Source of the DNA: Mycolicibacterium neoaurum ATCC 25795
GTDB lineage: Bacteria > Actinomycetota > Actinomycetes > Mycobacteriales > Mycobacteriaceae
Direction: 5' to 3'
DNA length: 64,000 nucleotides
Assembly: GCF_000691525.1 (NCBI RefSeq)
Contig: NZ_JMDW01000011.1
Coordinates: 1-64,000, forward strand
A program made the position numbers and the translations under genes. The notes below the pieces were generated by a model. That model was not told the origin of the DNA. It made no database searches and saw only the letters and a list, made by a program, of their open reading frames with translations. Below are positions 8,813-17,545 of this stretch, piece by piece. Numbering within the stretch: the stretch's first letter is position 1; each line of letters starts with the position of its first letter.

Positions 8813-9634
8813 CTACGGCGACAGCAGAATTCGCGCCAGGTTCGTGGTCGTTTCGACACCGTCGTCGTAACCGCCCGCACCGCCGAGGGCATTCATGATC
8901 GACAGCGTGTACCGCTGCTGCGGCCCGGCGAAGCCGACACTGTTCACCACCCAGCCGCCCTGCTCCTGGGACCAACCATTCTTCGCTCCTGGCGCCATCG
9001 CCGGACCGGCACCCCACACCCCCCACCGCTGAGAACCCTCGACACGTTGCATCTCGGCCACCACCGCAGCGGAATTGGCAGCGCTGAGCCTGTCGAGGAC
9101 GTAGTTCATCAGGGCGTCGAAATCATCGGCCGTGCCCTTCTGGAATCCCCAATACGGATAGACGTCGCCGAAACCCGGCTGCGGACGCACCCCGGTCATA
9201 CCGTACCGGGAGAAGTTGGCGTTGAAGACGTTTGCCGTTCCGCCGTATTCGGACCACAGTGCGTCGGCCGCAGCATTGTCGGAGCTTCGCAGCATCGCGA
9301 CCATCTGCTCACGGTCCGTCGCCGTCAGGCGCACAATCCCCGATTGTTCTCGGGACAGCAGGTCGGCGACCATTGCCAGCTTGATCGTCGATGCCGTCCA
9401 GATCGGCATGGCGGCGTTCGCATTGCGGTACTTGGTGCCGGTGACCCTGTCTCGCAACACGAATCCCACCGTGCCAGGCCGGTCGGCGAGATAGTTCTCG
9501 GCGGCGACCAGACGCTCACGAAAACCACATCGTGCATCCGCGGCCGCGCAGTCCGCCTGCGCCACCACTCGGTCGGTGGACGCCATGAGAAGCATCATCA
9601 GCACCAGGATCACGACACGACGCAACCCCGACAC
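8813..9634 (-). CDS. Class A beta-lactamase-like serine hydrolase, exported
   Basis: The protein has about 273 residues. A signal peptide (RRVVILVLMMLLMAS) precedes a penicillin-binding fold with the STIK active-site motif and an SDN motif (SSDNAAADALW). The KTG-box position reads KNG (GAKNGW), so this is not a standard beta-lactamase; it may be a peptidase or esterase of the superfamily. GTG 9634 is chosen because it begins the signal peptide just after the upstream dsbA-like stop. It lies 19 bp behind the DsbA-like gene and is probably co-transcribed with it. Confidence 0.8.
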   Translation of the reverse strand: MSGLRRVVILVLMMLLMASTDRVVAQADCAAADARCGFRERLVAAENYLADRPGTVGFVLRDRVTGTKYRNANAAMPIWTASTIKLAMVADLLSREQSGIVRLTATDREQMVAMLRSSDNAAADALWSEYGGTANVFNANFSRYGMTGVRPQPGFGDVYPYWGFQKGTADDFDALMNYVLDRLSAANSAAVVAEMQRVEGSQRWGVWGAGPAMAPGAKNGWSQEQGGWVVNSVGFAGPQQRYTLSIMNALGGAGGYDDGVETTTNLARILLSP

Positions 9635-9653
9635 GGCCGGGGTGGGCCCTGTC

Positions 9654-10313
9654 CTAGGCAAGCGCACGCTCCAGGGCTTCGCGGAGATCCTCGGTCCGGT
9701 ACACCGGAACCTGCTGCCCGTCGATGAAGAATGTCGGCGTGCCTTGCACACCCAGCGCAACACCGTCCTCGACATCCTGACGGACTCGCTGGGCGGTCTC
9801 GGGGTCGGCGTAGTCACTGTCGAATCGGCCCATATCCAAGCCCAATTCCTGGGCGAAGCCTCGGAAGACGTCGTCGGCCGGTGTACGACGCTCGCCCCAC
9901 TGCGACTGGGTCTCGTACATCATGCGATACATGGCCTCCAGTCGCCCCTGCTTCGCGGCCGCCTCGACCGCGCGCGCGGCGCGTTCGGCGTTGACGTGTC
10001 CTGGCAGCGGGAAGTACCGCAACACGAATTCGACCCGATCGCCGTACTCGGTGCGCAACTGTTCCACGATCGGGTATGCGGCCCGACATCCCTCGCACTC
10101 GAAATCCAGGAATTCGACGAACGTCACCGCGGCATCGGGCGGATCGTCGAGGCGGTGACTGTCGGGGCGCACCACCTCCACCCCACCGCCGGCGTTCGGC
10201 AACTGTTCCGGCCCGCCGCCGGTGCGCAGCACCAACACGACGATGCCGATGGCGGCGACGATGATGACCACGGCAGCGGTCGACAACGTCCGGCCTATCG
10301 GGGTTTTCAGCAC
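9654..10313 (-). CDS. Second DsbA-family thiol oxidoreductase, membrane-anchored
   Basis: This 219-residue protein has an N-terminal anchor (about residues 9-30) and a DsbA/thioredoxin_4 domain with a CEGC active site in FLDFECEGC and a cis-Pro loop (GVQGTPTFF). GTG 10313 follows a strong GGGGGAGG Shine-Dalgarno; the open frame continues upstream but has no comparable signal. It differs from the CPHC protein at 865-1605 and has no VKOR partner of its own. Its neighbours are cell-wall enzymes, so it may act on exported wall proteins. Confidence 0.88.
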   Translation of the reverse strand: MLKTPIGRTLSTAAVVIIVAAIGIVVLVLRTGGGPEQLPNAGGGVEVVRPDSHRLDDPPDAAVTFVEFLDFECEGCRAAYPIVEQLRTEYGDRVEFVLRYFPLPGHVNAERAARAVEAAAKQGRLEAMYRMMYETQSQWGERRTPADDVFRGFAQELGLDMGRFDSDYADPETAQRVRQDVEDGVALGVQGTPTFFIDGQQVPVYRTEDLREALERALA

Positions 10314-10356
10314 CGTGCCTCCCCCGCCGGCACCGGCGCACCCGCCGGACCTGCAT

Positions 10357-10375
10357 CTACGTAGTAAGTCCGTAG
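10357..10375. promoter_or_regulatory. Palindrome in the dsbA-like/ldt divergent promoter region
   Basis: CTACGTAG (10357-10364) is a perfect 8-bp palindrome, followed at 10371 by CCGTAG. It lies in the 103-bp gap between the divergent dsbA-like and L,D-transpeptidase genes. BlaI/MecI repressors bind short TAC/GTA dyads, and a blaI gene lies 2 kb away, so this is a candidate operator by inference only. Confidence 0.35.
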
Positions 10376-10416
10376 GATGGTAACGCAACCCAAGACGAGC
10401 GGACGGAAGCACAGCC

Positions 10417-11640
10417 ATGGGACGAGTCCAGGCCACCGGGCGGCGGCGCGGCGTCGTGAGCACGGTTGTCTGCCTGCTCACGCTCTGCGCCGTGGTCATC
10501 GGCATGAGCGGGTGCGGCAACCGTCCGGCATCGGTGGCACAGCCGGACACCATCGCCGAAAAAGGCACGCCCTACGGCGACCTACTGGTACCCGAACTAC
10601 GCCTGTCGGTCACCGACGGCGCGATCGGGGTACCGGTCGAGACGCCGGTGACGGTGCGCGCGGAGGCCGGCGTGCTGGACAACGTGACGCTGGTCAACGA
10701 ACAGGGCCGAATCGTCAAGAGCGAGCTGAGTCCCGACGGGGTCAGCTGGCGTTCGGCCGAGCCGCTCGGCTACAACCGTCAGTACACCCTGCACGCCGAG
10801 GCGCTCGGCCTCGGCGGGCGCACCGGCACGACGGCGAAGTTCGAGACGCATTCCCCGCAGAACCTCACCATGCCCTACGTGATACCCGGCAACGGTGAGG
10901 TGGTCGGGGTGGGACAGCCGGTAGCGGTCAGCTTCGACGAGCCGATCCCCGACCGGCTGGCCGCCCAGAAAGCCATCACGGTCACCACGAACCCGCCCGT
11001 GGAGGGCGCGTTCTACTGGCTCAACTCCCGCGAGGTGCGCTGGCGCCCGGCCGAATACTGGAAGCCCGGTACCGAGGTCGAGGTTCAGGTGCGCACCTAT
11101 GGCGTGGATCTGGGTGACGGGCTGTTCGGACAGGACAATGTCAGTAGCCGGTTCACCATCGGCGATGAGGTCATCGCCATCGCCGACGACAGCACGAAGT
11201 CGCTGACCGTGCGCGTCAACGGTGCGGTGGCCAAGACAATCCCGATATCCATGGGCAAGAACGCCACCCCCACCGACAACGGGGTGTACATCGTCGCCGA
11301 ACGGCTGCCGTTCATGGTGATGGACTCGTCGACCTACGGCGTCCCGGTGAACTCACCGGACGGGTACCGCACAGAGGTGAACTGGGCCACGCGGATGTCC
11401 TACAGCGGGATCTTCGTGCACGCCGCACCGTGGTCGGTCGGGAGCCAGGGGTACGCCAACGTCAGCCACGGGTGTCTCAACGCCAGCACAGAGAACGCGA
11501 AGTGGTTCTACGACAACACCAAACGCGGCGATATCGTCGAGGTGATCAACACGGTCGGGCCGACCTTGTCTGGCACCGACGGCCTCGGTGACTGGAACAT
11601 TCCGTGGCCGCAGTGGAAGGCCGGCAACGCCAATCTGTGA
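10417..11640 (+). CDS. L,D-transpeptidase lipoprotein of the LdtMt2 type
   Basis: The 407-residue protein has a lipoprotein-type signal peptide (VVIGMSGC), two immunoglobulin-like domains and a C-terminal YkuD catalytic domain. The active site is SHGCLN (C353) with H351 and the upstream [10 protein letters not shown] segment. Length and many stretches ([32 protein letters not shown]) match M. tuberculosis LdtMt2 (Rv2518c). It makes 3-3 peptidoglycan cross-links and is the type of enzyme inhibited by carbapenems. It stands outside the usual Rv2518c context, next to blaI/blaR1-like genes, so it may be a paralogue. Confidence 0.94.
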   Translation: MGRVQATGRRRGVVSTVVCLLTLCAVVIGMSGCGNRPASVAQPDTIAEKGTPYGDLLVPELRLSVTDGAIGVPVETPVTVRAEAGVLDNVTLVNEQGRIVKSELSPDGVSWRSAEPLGYNRQYTLHAEALGLGGRTGTTAKFETHSPQNLTMPYVIPGNGEVVGVGQPVAVSFDEPIPDRLAAQKAITVTTNPPVEGAFYWLNSREVRWRPAEYWKPGTEVEVQVRTYGVDLGDGLFGQDNVSSRFTIGDEVIAIADDSTKSLTVRVNGAVAKTIPISMGKNATPTDNGVYIVAERLPFMVMDSSTYGVPVNSPDGYRTEVNWATRMSYSGIFVHAAPWSVGSQGYANVSHGCLNASTENAKWFYDNTKRGDIVEVINTVGPTLSGTDGLGDWNIPWPQWKAGNANL

Positions 11641-12555
11641 TCAGTGCTGACACAGCAGATTGATCAGTACCGGCGCGCATACCGTCGCCGCGATGACCGC
11701 CACCGTCAGGATCTGGTGGCAGCCGGTGGTCAGCGGTCCGGCGGGATCGCGCAATCGAGCCACCCTGGCGTGGACGGCGTGGGCGCCGACGGACAACCCA
11801 CCAACCGGTGCGGGACCGGCGAGTTTGACCATCCCGGCGATCAGCGCTCCGCGATCGTGGGTGCGCGCCGCGGTGTCGTCGGCGCACATCTCCAACAGCG
11901 CGGCGACGGCGCCGACACCGCGGGTGAACAGCGGGAGCCGAGAAAGACTGTGCGACAGTGCCCGCAAGACCATCAGCAGGTGGTGGTGACGCCCCGTCAG
12001 ATGCGCCTGCTCGTGGGCGAGCACGGCCCCGAGCTGAACTTCGTCGAGGGTGCGCACCGCGGCGGTGGTGAGCACGATGGCGTGCGGACGGCCGGCGACG
12101 CAGTACGCCGCGGCGCGCTCGGCGTCGATGACGAACACGTCCTGCCGGTCGGTCGGCGTGCCGATGATGCGGGCGGCCTGGGCATGTTCGTCACTGCGCG
12201 CCCGGAAGCCGGCCACCGCGCGAGCGACCCTGATCCCCACCATCGTCGAGATCACCACGCCTGCAACGATCAGCAGGACAAGACTCGCCACCCCCGGGGT
12301 CAGCGACCGCTCCGGGACACCGATCATCTCCAGGCACAACACGATCGTCGCCGAGCCGGGGAGTCCGCTGACGGCGGCGCTCACGATCACCAGCACCGAA
12401 ACCGACCAGGCCAGCACCACCACCGCGATCGCGGTGAGCCAGGCGGCCACCCCCAGCCGAGGGTTGAGTCCCGCGCCGGTCAACCTTCCCAGCAGCGCCG
12501 GCGCACACCAGATCACCACGGCCCCGTAAGCCAGCAGATACGCGGCGATCGTCAT
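11641..12555 (-). CDS. M56-family membrane metallopeptidase (BlaR1/MecR1-like)
   Basis: This 304-residue protein has several membrane helices and an HEXXH zinc site (H181, E182, H185 in AVLAHEQAHLTGRHHH). It lacks the C-terminal penicillin-sensor domain of true BlaR1, so any sensing is through another route. It overlaps the blaI gene by 4 bp, the usual arrangement in which the protease controls BlaI. Its stop abuts the stop of the L,D-transpeptidase with no spare base. Confidence 0.9.
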   Translation of the reverse strand: MTIAAYLLAYGAVVIWCAPALLGRLTGAGLNPRLGVAAWLTAIAVVVLAWSVSVLVIVSAAVSGLPGSATIVLCLEMIGVPERSLTPGVASLVLLIVAGVVISTMVGIRVARAVAGFRARSDEHAQAARIIGTPTDRQDVFVIDAERAAAYCVAGRPHAIVLTTAAVRTLDEVQLGAVLAHEQAHLTGRHHHLLMVLRALSHSLSRLPLFTRGVGAVAALLEMCADDTAARTHDRGALIAGMVKLAGPAPVGGLSVGAHAVHARVARLRDPAGPLTTGCHQILTVAVIAATVCAPVLINLLCQH

Positions 12556-12923
12556 CGCTGCCGCTTCGGTGCATGTCGCAGCGCGGCGCGTAGTTTCGCC
12601 GATTCTTCCGCCGACATCTGATCGACGAAGAAGGCCAGCACCGCCTCGGCATTGCCACCGGAGTCGAACGCCGCACGCATGAGTTGCGCCGAACGCTCCT
12701 CGCGCGTCATGGTCGGCCAGTACCGGTAGGCCTTACCCTCACGGTCTCGACGGACCCACCCCTTGCGGTAGAGGTTGTCCATCGTGGACAGCACTGTCGT
12801 GTAGGCAATCTGGCGAGCGTCGGCGAGTTGTTCGAAGATATCGCGGACGGTGGCTCCGTCAGCGGACGCCCAGACGCGGTCCATGACCGTCGCTTCGAGA
12901 TCTCCCAGACCGCGCTGCTGCAT
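12552..12923 (-). CDS. blaI: BlaI/MecI-family repressor
   Basis: This 123-residue winged-helix repressor carries the family signature: GDLEATVMDRVW at the start, AYTTVLSTMDNLYRKGWV in the recognition region and a C-terminal dimerisation helix region. ATG 12923 is chosen because GAGGTGG sits just upstream; a GTG at 12929 overlaps that site. BlaI represses its targets until it is cleaved or released. Here it is coupled to an M56 protease and lies beside an L,D-transpeptidase, which are its likely targets. Confidence 0.92.
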   Translation of the reverse strand: MQQRGLGDLEATVMDRVWASADGATVRDIFEQLADARQIAYTTVLSTMDNLYRKGWVRRDREGKAYRYWPTMTREERSAQLMRAAFDSGGNAEAVLAFFVDQMSAEESAKLRAALRHAPKRQR

Positions 12924-13105
12924 GCCCACCTCAATCCGACTGCCTCACGACCACCTCGGTCCAATCTATCCGGATGGGCGCGACCGGGGTCCCGGCTGCC
13001 GGGTAACTCACCGGTCGAGGACCACCACGCAATTTGCCGCCGACGATTTTGACAATTGTTCCCAGATCACCTCGTGAACAATGGTCGCCGGGATAATCTT
13101 CGACG

Positions 13106-13957
13106 GTGGCGAGCGGGGAGGATCACGTCGATTTCGGCGTCACCACATCAGGTGGGCCGTGTCAGAAAGCAGAACTGGACACTATTGCCCAGACCGTCGG
13201 CAGCCGGCCTCGATACCTACTCTGGTTCGAGGATTTCGGCGCTGCACCCCCGATGCAGAAGGTTGCCGCGGCCGCCGAACAGGGCGCCATACCGGTGATC
13301 ACCTGGGAACCGTGGACTCGGCCCGAAAGAGGGTCTGCGGTAATGCGCAGACTGGCCAATGGTGCGCTCGATGAATATGTGCACGATTGGGCTGCAGAAT
13401 TGAAGAACTGCGCACACCGGATCTGTTTGCGGTTCGCGCACGAATTCAACGGCGATTGGTACCCATGGTCACCGGCGGGCGGCACCGCCGCCACCGACCA
13501 CGTTGCGGCATGGCGGCACGTGCACAGCATCTTCACCGACGGCGGTGCGGCAAACGTGGACTGGGTGTGGTGCGTCGACGCGCAAATCGAGCACCGAGCC
13601 CCCATCTCCGACTGGTACCCCGGTGACGAATATGTCGACCACCTCGCGGTCGACGGGTTCAACTGGGGGCACTGCCCGGGCCGTACCCACTGGCGACAAC
13701 CCGAAGAGGTATTCGGGTCGGCACTGTCCGCGCTTGGTGGCCTGGCCGCGAAACCGCTCATGGTCACCGAGGTCGCCTGCGCCGAAAGCGGTGGCGACAA
13801 GGCGAACTGGATCAGCGATCTGATCAGCTATCTGGACGCCCAGCCGAAGGTCACCGCGTTCATCTGGTTCGACCACCGCAAGGAACGCGACTGGCGGATC
13901 GCCAGTACGCCGAGATCGGCCGCAGCCATGGCCCGCGGGCTGAGGAGAGGACCATGA
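13106..13957 (+). CDS. GH26-like glycoside hydrolase
   Basis: The 283-residue TIM-barrel protein resembles glycoside hydrolase family 26 (beta-mannanase type). It has the acid/base Glu in RFAHEFNGDWYPW (E113) and a later Glu in LMVTEVACAE (E222) in the nucleophile position. I see no signal peptide, which is unusual for a polysaccharide hydrolase. The start is GTG 13106, with GATAAT 8 nt upstream, so it may be leaderless. The stop overlaps the next gene by 4 bp, making it the first gene of the PP2C/glycosyltransferase operon. Confidence 0.82.
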   Translation: MASGEDHVDFGVTTSGGPCQKAELDTIAQTVGSRPRYLLWFEDFGAAPPMQKVAAAAEQGAIPVITWEPWTRPERGSAVMRRLANGALDEYVHDWAAELKNCAHRICLRFAHEFNGDWYPWSPAGGTAATDHVAAWRHVHSIFTDGGAANVDWVWCVDAQIEHRAPISDWYPGDEYVDHLAVDGFNWGHCPGRTHWRQPEEVFGSALSALGGLAAKPLMVTEVACAESGGDKANWISDLISYLDAQPKVTAFIWFDHRKERDWRIASTPRSAAAMARGLRRGP

Positions 13958-15204
13958 ATCCGCCGAACGGACTGTCATTGCAGGATCGGTATGCACTGCC
14001 GACAGCGCTGGAGGCCGCGCGACTGCACGCCGTCGACCAGTTGTTCCAGCTGGACACCGAACCCGAGGACCGATTCGCGCGGGTCACCAGTATGGCGCGC
14101 TGCGCCCTCGATGTGCCGATGGCGGCCGTTTCGCTGCTCGCCGAGGACAGGCAGTGGTTCAAACAATGCGACGGGATGGCTCTCGGCGGCTTCGTTCCGC
14201 GCGGCCAAACCGTCTGCCAGGCAACGGTGGCCAGGTTCTACCGCGGTGACGTCGACCCGCTGCACATCATCGAGGACACCTGGCAATCCGAATTTTCCGA
14301 ACTGCCCGCGGTGCAGGGCGAGGGCGGCATCCGCTTCTACGCGGGCTATCCCCTGGTCGGTCCGGGTGGCCATGCCGTGGGAACCTTCTGCGTCTATGAC
14401 ACCCGGCCGCGCACACTCGACGCATCGCAGCGGCGTACCCTGCTCGAACTCGCCCACTGGGCCGAACGGGAACTGCAGAATTCCGATGATCTCGACCGTG
14501 CGGCGGCGGTGCAACGCCAGCTGCTGCCCGCACCGTTGATCGATCTGCCCGGTTACACGGTGTCCGGGCTGTGCGTGCCGGCATTCGCCGTGGGAGGTGA
14601 CTTCTACGACCACTACCCGGTGTCCGGCGGTGCGGTGTTCACCATCGCCGATGTGATGGGCAAGGGCCTGGCAGCAGCGATTCTGACGGCTACCGTCCGC
14701 TCGGCACTGCGCGGGGCGTCGCGGGCCATCGACTGGACCGGCGGAGGCGATGTCGATATCGCCGACGCGGTCAACTCCGTCGGCGCCCAGCTCGCCGGCG
14801 ATCTGGACAGCACGGAAACGTTCGTCACCTTGATGCACATGCGGCTGCGCAGCGCCGACGGAGCGTTGGATTACGTCGACGCCGGCCACGGTTTCGCGGT
14901 GCTCATCGGCGCCGACGGACAAACGCGGCCGCTGCAGAGTCGAGGCCTGCCGATGGGCGTCAGCGCGGAGGAGACCTGGACCTCGCAGCGGCTGATGCTG
15001 ACCCCCGGGGACACCGTGGTGATCGCCTCCGACGGCCTGCTGGACCTGGTCGGCGATGGCACTGACATGCGGCCGGCACTGGAGTTCCTGGCCGGACACC
15101 GCGATCCCACCGAGCTGTGCGCGACGCTGCGCACGATGACGGGCGACCGGCCATGCCTTGACGACGTGACACTGGTCGCCATCCGCCGTGAGGTGCGTGG
15201 ATGA
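13954..15204 (+). CDS. GAF-PP2C (SpoIIE/RsbU-type) phosphatase
   Basis: The protein has 416 residues: a GAF sensor domain at about 25-165 and a SpoIIE-type PP2C phosphatase domain at about 190-410 with metal motifs VGGDFYD (near 213), DVMGKG (near 232), DAGHGF and ASDGLLD. Proteins of this type dephosphorylate STAS anti-sigma antagonists in partner-switching systems, and a STAS gene lies two genes downstream. Both ends overlap neighbours by 4 bp, so it is part of one transcript. The GAF ligand is unknown. Confidence 0.93.
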   Translation: MNPPNGLSLQDRYALPTALEAARLHAVDQLFQLDTEPEDRFARVTSMARCALDVPMAAVSLLAEDRQWFKQCDGMALGGFVPRGQTVCQATVARFYRGDVDPLHIIEDTWQSEFSELPAVQGEGGIRFYAGYPLVGPGGHAVGTFCVYDTRPRTLDASQRRTLLELAHWAERELQNSDDLDRAAAVQRQLLPAPLIDLPGYTVSGLCVPAFAVGGDFYDHYPVSGGAVFTIADVMGKGLAAAILTATVRSALRGASRAIDWTGGGDVDIADAVNSVGAQLAGDLDSTETFVTLMHMRLRSADGALDYVDAGHGFAVLIGADGQTRPLQSRGLPMGVSAEETWTSQRLMLTPGDTVVIASDGLLDLVGDGTDMRPALEFLAGHRDPTELCATLRTMTGDRPCLDDVTLVAIRREVRG

Positions 15205-17207
15205 CCCATCGCCTACCCGATGCCTCCGTCGGACGCTTCCCGTCGGCGTGGATGCGTCTGCTCATCCTGTGCACCGGGCTGCTGGGGATCAACTACATCA
15301 CCTGGCGGTGGATGGCCTCGCTGAACTGGTCGGCCTGGTGGATCGCGGTGCCGCTGGTTCTGGCCGAGACCTACAGCGTAATCGACTCATTGTTGTTCGC
15401 CCTGACGATGTGGCGGTTGCTGCGACGCAACCCGCCGCCCCCACCACCGGACGGTGCCACCGTCGACGTCCTGGTCACGACCTACAACGAACCGATATCG
15501 ATGGTTCTGGAGACCGCCATCGCGGCCCGCGACATCAGTTATCCACACTCGACCTGGATCCTGGATGACGGTGATCGTCACGAATTGGCCGCTGTCGCAG
15601 CCGAAAACGGAATCGGCTACGTGACCCGTTCGGCCAGCTGGGCCGACAAGCCCCGGCACGCCAAGGCGGGCAATCTGAACAATGCGCTCTTCGAGACCGA
15701 CGGTGAGTACCTGCTCATCCTCGATGCCGACCAGGTTCCCGATCCGGCGATCCTCGACCGGACGCTGGGATACTTCCGTGATCCCCGGATGGCGTTGGTG
15801 CAGACTCCGCAGTATTTCCACAACGTGCCGTTCAGCGATCCGCTCGGTAGTCAGGCCCCGCTGTTCTACGGACCCATCCAACAGGGAAAAGACGGTTGGA
15901 ATGCCGCCTACTTCTGTGGTTCCAACGCGGTGCTGCGCCGCGAGGCACTCATGCAGCTCGGTATCCGAGGCTATGTCCATGCCGTCGAGGAAGGTATCCG
16001 ACGGACGCTGTACGCCTCCCGAAAGATCCTGAAGAGCGCTGCCTCCCAGACCGATTCGGATCATCCCGCGGTCCGCAGCGCATTGACGTCGGTACAGGAC
16101 GCCACCACCACCGCGCGCAAGCAGCTGCGCGCCGGCCGCGAACTGGCCGATATCACCTTCGCCTTCCAACAGCAGGTCGATGCTGCCGCCCGTTCGATCG
16201 TCGACGCCGACATGACGGCCATCCGCGCCGACCTCGACGTCATCACCGCTCTGCAACAGGATCCCGAGCACACGTCCAGCGCGGTCATCTTCGATGACGA
16301 CGCGCTGAGCTCACTCGCCGGCCGCGACTGGTCGCCATTGGGTGCCCTGGAATCGATCAGCGCGATGATCCGGGCGGTCGATGTGGGTCGCGACGACGAG
16401 GCGCAGCCGGTGCTGCCCATGGCGACCATCTCGGTCACCGAGGACATGGCGACGTGCATGCGCCTGCACGCCCAGGGCTGGAAGTCGGCCTATCACCACG
16501 AGGTGCTCGCCCGCGGACTCGCACCCGATGACGTACGCACGATGATGACCCAGCGGTTGCGCTGGGCCCAAGGCACCATCCAGGTGATGCTCAAGGAGAA
16601 CCCGCTGGTACAAAAGGGTTTGAGCTGGGGCCAGCGGCTGATGTACTGGGCCACGATGTGGAGCTATCTGGCCGGTTTCGCCGCTCTGGCCTATATCGCG
16701 GCGCCGGCGATCTTCCTGATCTTCGGCATCATGCCCGTGCAGGCCTACAGCTGGGATTTCTTCGGACGCCTGGTGCCGTTCCTGATCCTGAACCAATTGA
16801 TGTTCATCATCATCAGTCGCGGCACGCCGACATGGCGCGGCCAGCAGTACAGCCTCGCGCTGTTCCCCGTCTGGATCAGGGCGTGCGTCACGGCTTTTCG
16901 CAATGTCTACTTCGGTCGGCCACTGGGCTTCGCGGTGACGCCGAAGACCAAGCAGTCGTCGGATTCCATCCCCTGGCACCTGGTCAAATGGCAGCTCGCC
17001 GCCATGGCCCTGCTGGTGACAGCATCGGTCATCGGGATCGTGCAGTTGTACTTCGGCGCGATCTCGGTCCTCGGTGTCGGCGTCAACCTGTTCTGGGTGC
17101 TCTTCGACGTCGTCATCCTCAGCGTGGTGTTCCAGGCCGTCCGCTACCGGGGCCATGAGCCCGAAACATCTGAGCCCGAACCACCAGCCGACCAAGGAGT
17201 CTCGTGA
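15201..17207 (+). CDS. Cellulose-synthase-like family 2 glycosyltransferase, membrane
   Basis: This 668-residue processive GT2 enzyme has all four catalytic signatures: DDGD (near 121), DAD (near 174), TED (near 412) and QRLRW (near 451). Two N-terminal and about four or five C-terminal membrane helices flank the catalytic core. Between DAD and TED there are about 238 residues, some 140 more than in BcsA; the extra part is mostly helical and charged. No C-terminal PilZ domain is seen, so control by c-di-GMP through PilZ is unlikely. It probably polymerises and exports a polysaccharide of unknown type. Confidence 0.9.
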   Translation: MTHRLPDASVGRFPSAWMRLLILCTGLLGINYITWRWMASLNWSAWWIAVPLVLAETYSVIDSLLFALTMWRLLRRNPPPPPPDGATVDVLVTTYNEPISMVLETAIAARDISYPHSTWILDDGDRHELAAVAAENGIGYVTRSASWADKPRHAKAGNLNNALFETDGEYLLILDADQVPDPAILDRTLGYFRDPRMALVQTPQYFHNVPFSDPLGSQAPLFYGPIQQGKDGWNAAYFCGSNAVLRREALMQLGIRGYVHAVEEGIRRTLYASRKILKSAASQTDSDHPAVRSALTSVQDATTTARKQLRAGRELADITFAFQQQVDAAARSIVDADMTAIRADLDVITALQQDPEHTSSAVIFDDDALSSLAGRDWSPLGALESISAMIRAVDVGRDDEAQPVLPMATISVTEDMATCMRLHAQGWKSAYHHEVLARGLAPDDVRTMMTQRLRWAQGTIQVMLKENPLVQKGLSWGQRLMYWATMWSYLAGFAALAYIAAPAIFLIFGIMPVQAYSWDFFGRLVPFLILNQLMFIIISRGTPTWRGQQYSLALFPVWIRACVTAFRNVYFGRPLGFAVTPKTKQSSDSIPWHLVKWQLAAMALLVTASVIGIVQLYFGAISVLGVGVNLFWVLFDVVILSVVFQAVRYRGHEPETSEPEPPADQGVS

Positions 17208-17545
17208 GCAACTTCCCCGTAAACTCCCTCGAATCCGGAGTCGCCGTCGTCGTCCCGACCGGCCGCGTCAACATGGTGGCCGCACCAGCTCTGCGCAGAC
17301 AGCTTCATTCGCTCGTCGAGGACGGGCACACCCGCGTCGTCGTCGACCTCAGCGGCGTCGATTTCATCGACTCCTCCGGACTCGGAGCATTGATATCCGG
17401 ACTGAAGGTCGCCCGCCAGGCAGGCGGCGATCTTCGCATCGCCGCGCCGTCCCGACAGGTGACCTCGGTCTTGGAGCTGACCAACCTCAATCGCGTGCTG
17501 CGTGCTCATGCAGAGGCAGCGAGCGCCTTCGATGACCACGCCTGA
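17204..17545 (+). CDS. STAS-domain anti-sigma factor antagonist
   Basis: The 113-residue protein is a single STAS domain with the classic phospho-acceptor loop VDFIDSSGLGALI (S57/S58). The GTG start overlaps the glycosyltransferase stop by 4 bp. Such proteins switch between a phosphorylated form and a free form that binds an RsbW-like kinase. The PP2C phosphatase upstream and the ATPase downstream complete the module. Confidence 0.93.
   Translation: MSNFPVNSLESGVAVVVPTGRVNMVAAPALRRQLHSLVEDGHTRVVVDLSGVDFIDSSGLGALISGLKVARQAGGDLRIAAPSRQVTSVLELTNLNRVLRAHAEAASAFDDHA

Noticed and set aside
9576..10364. Long plus-strand frame over the dsbA-like and beta-lactamase-like genes
   Set aside because: It mirrors the reverse-strand genes and shows no family features.
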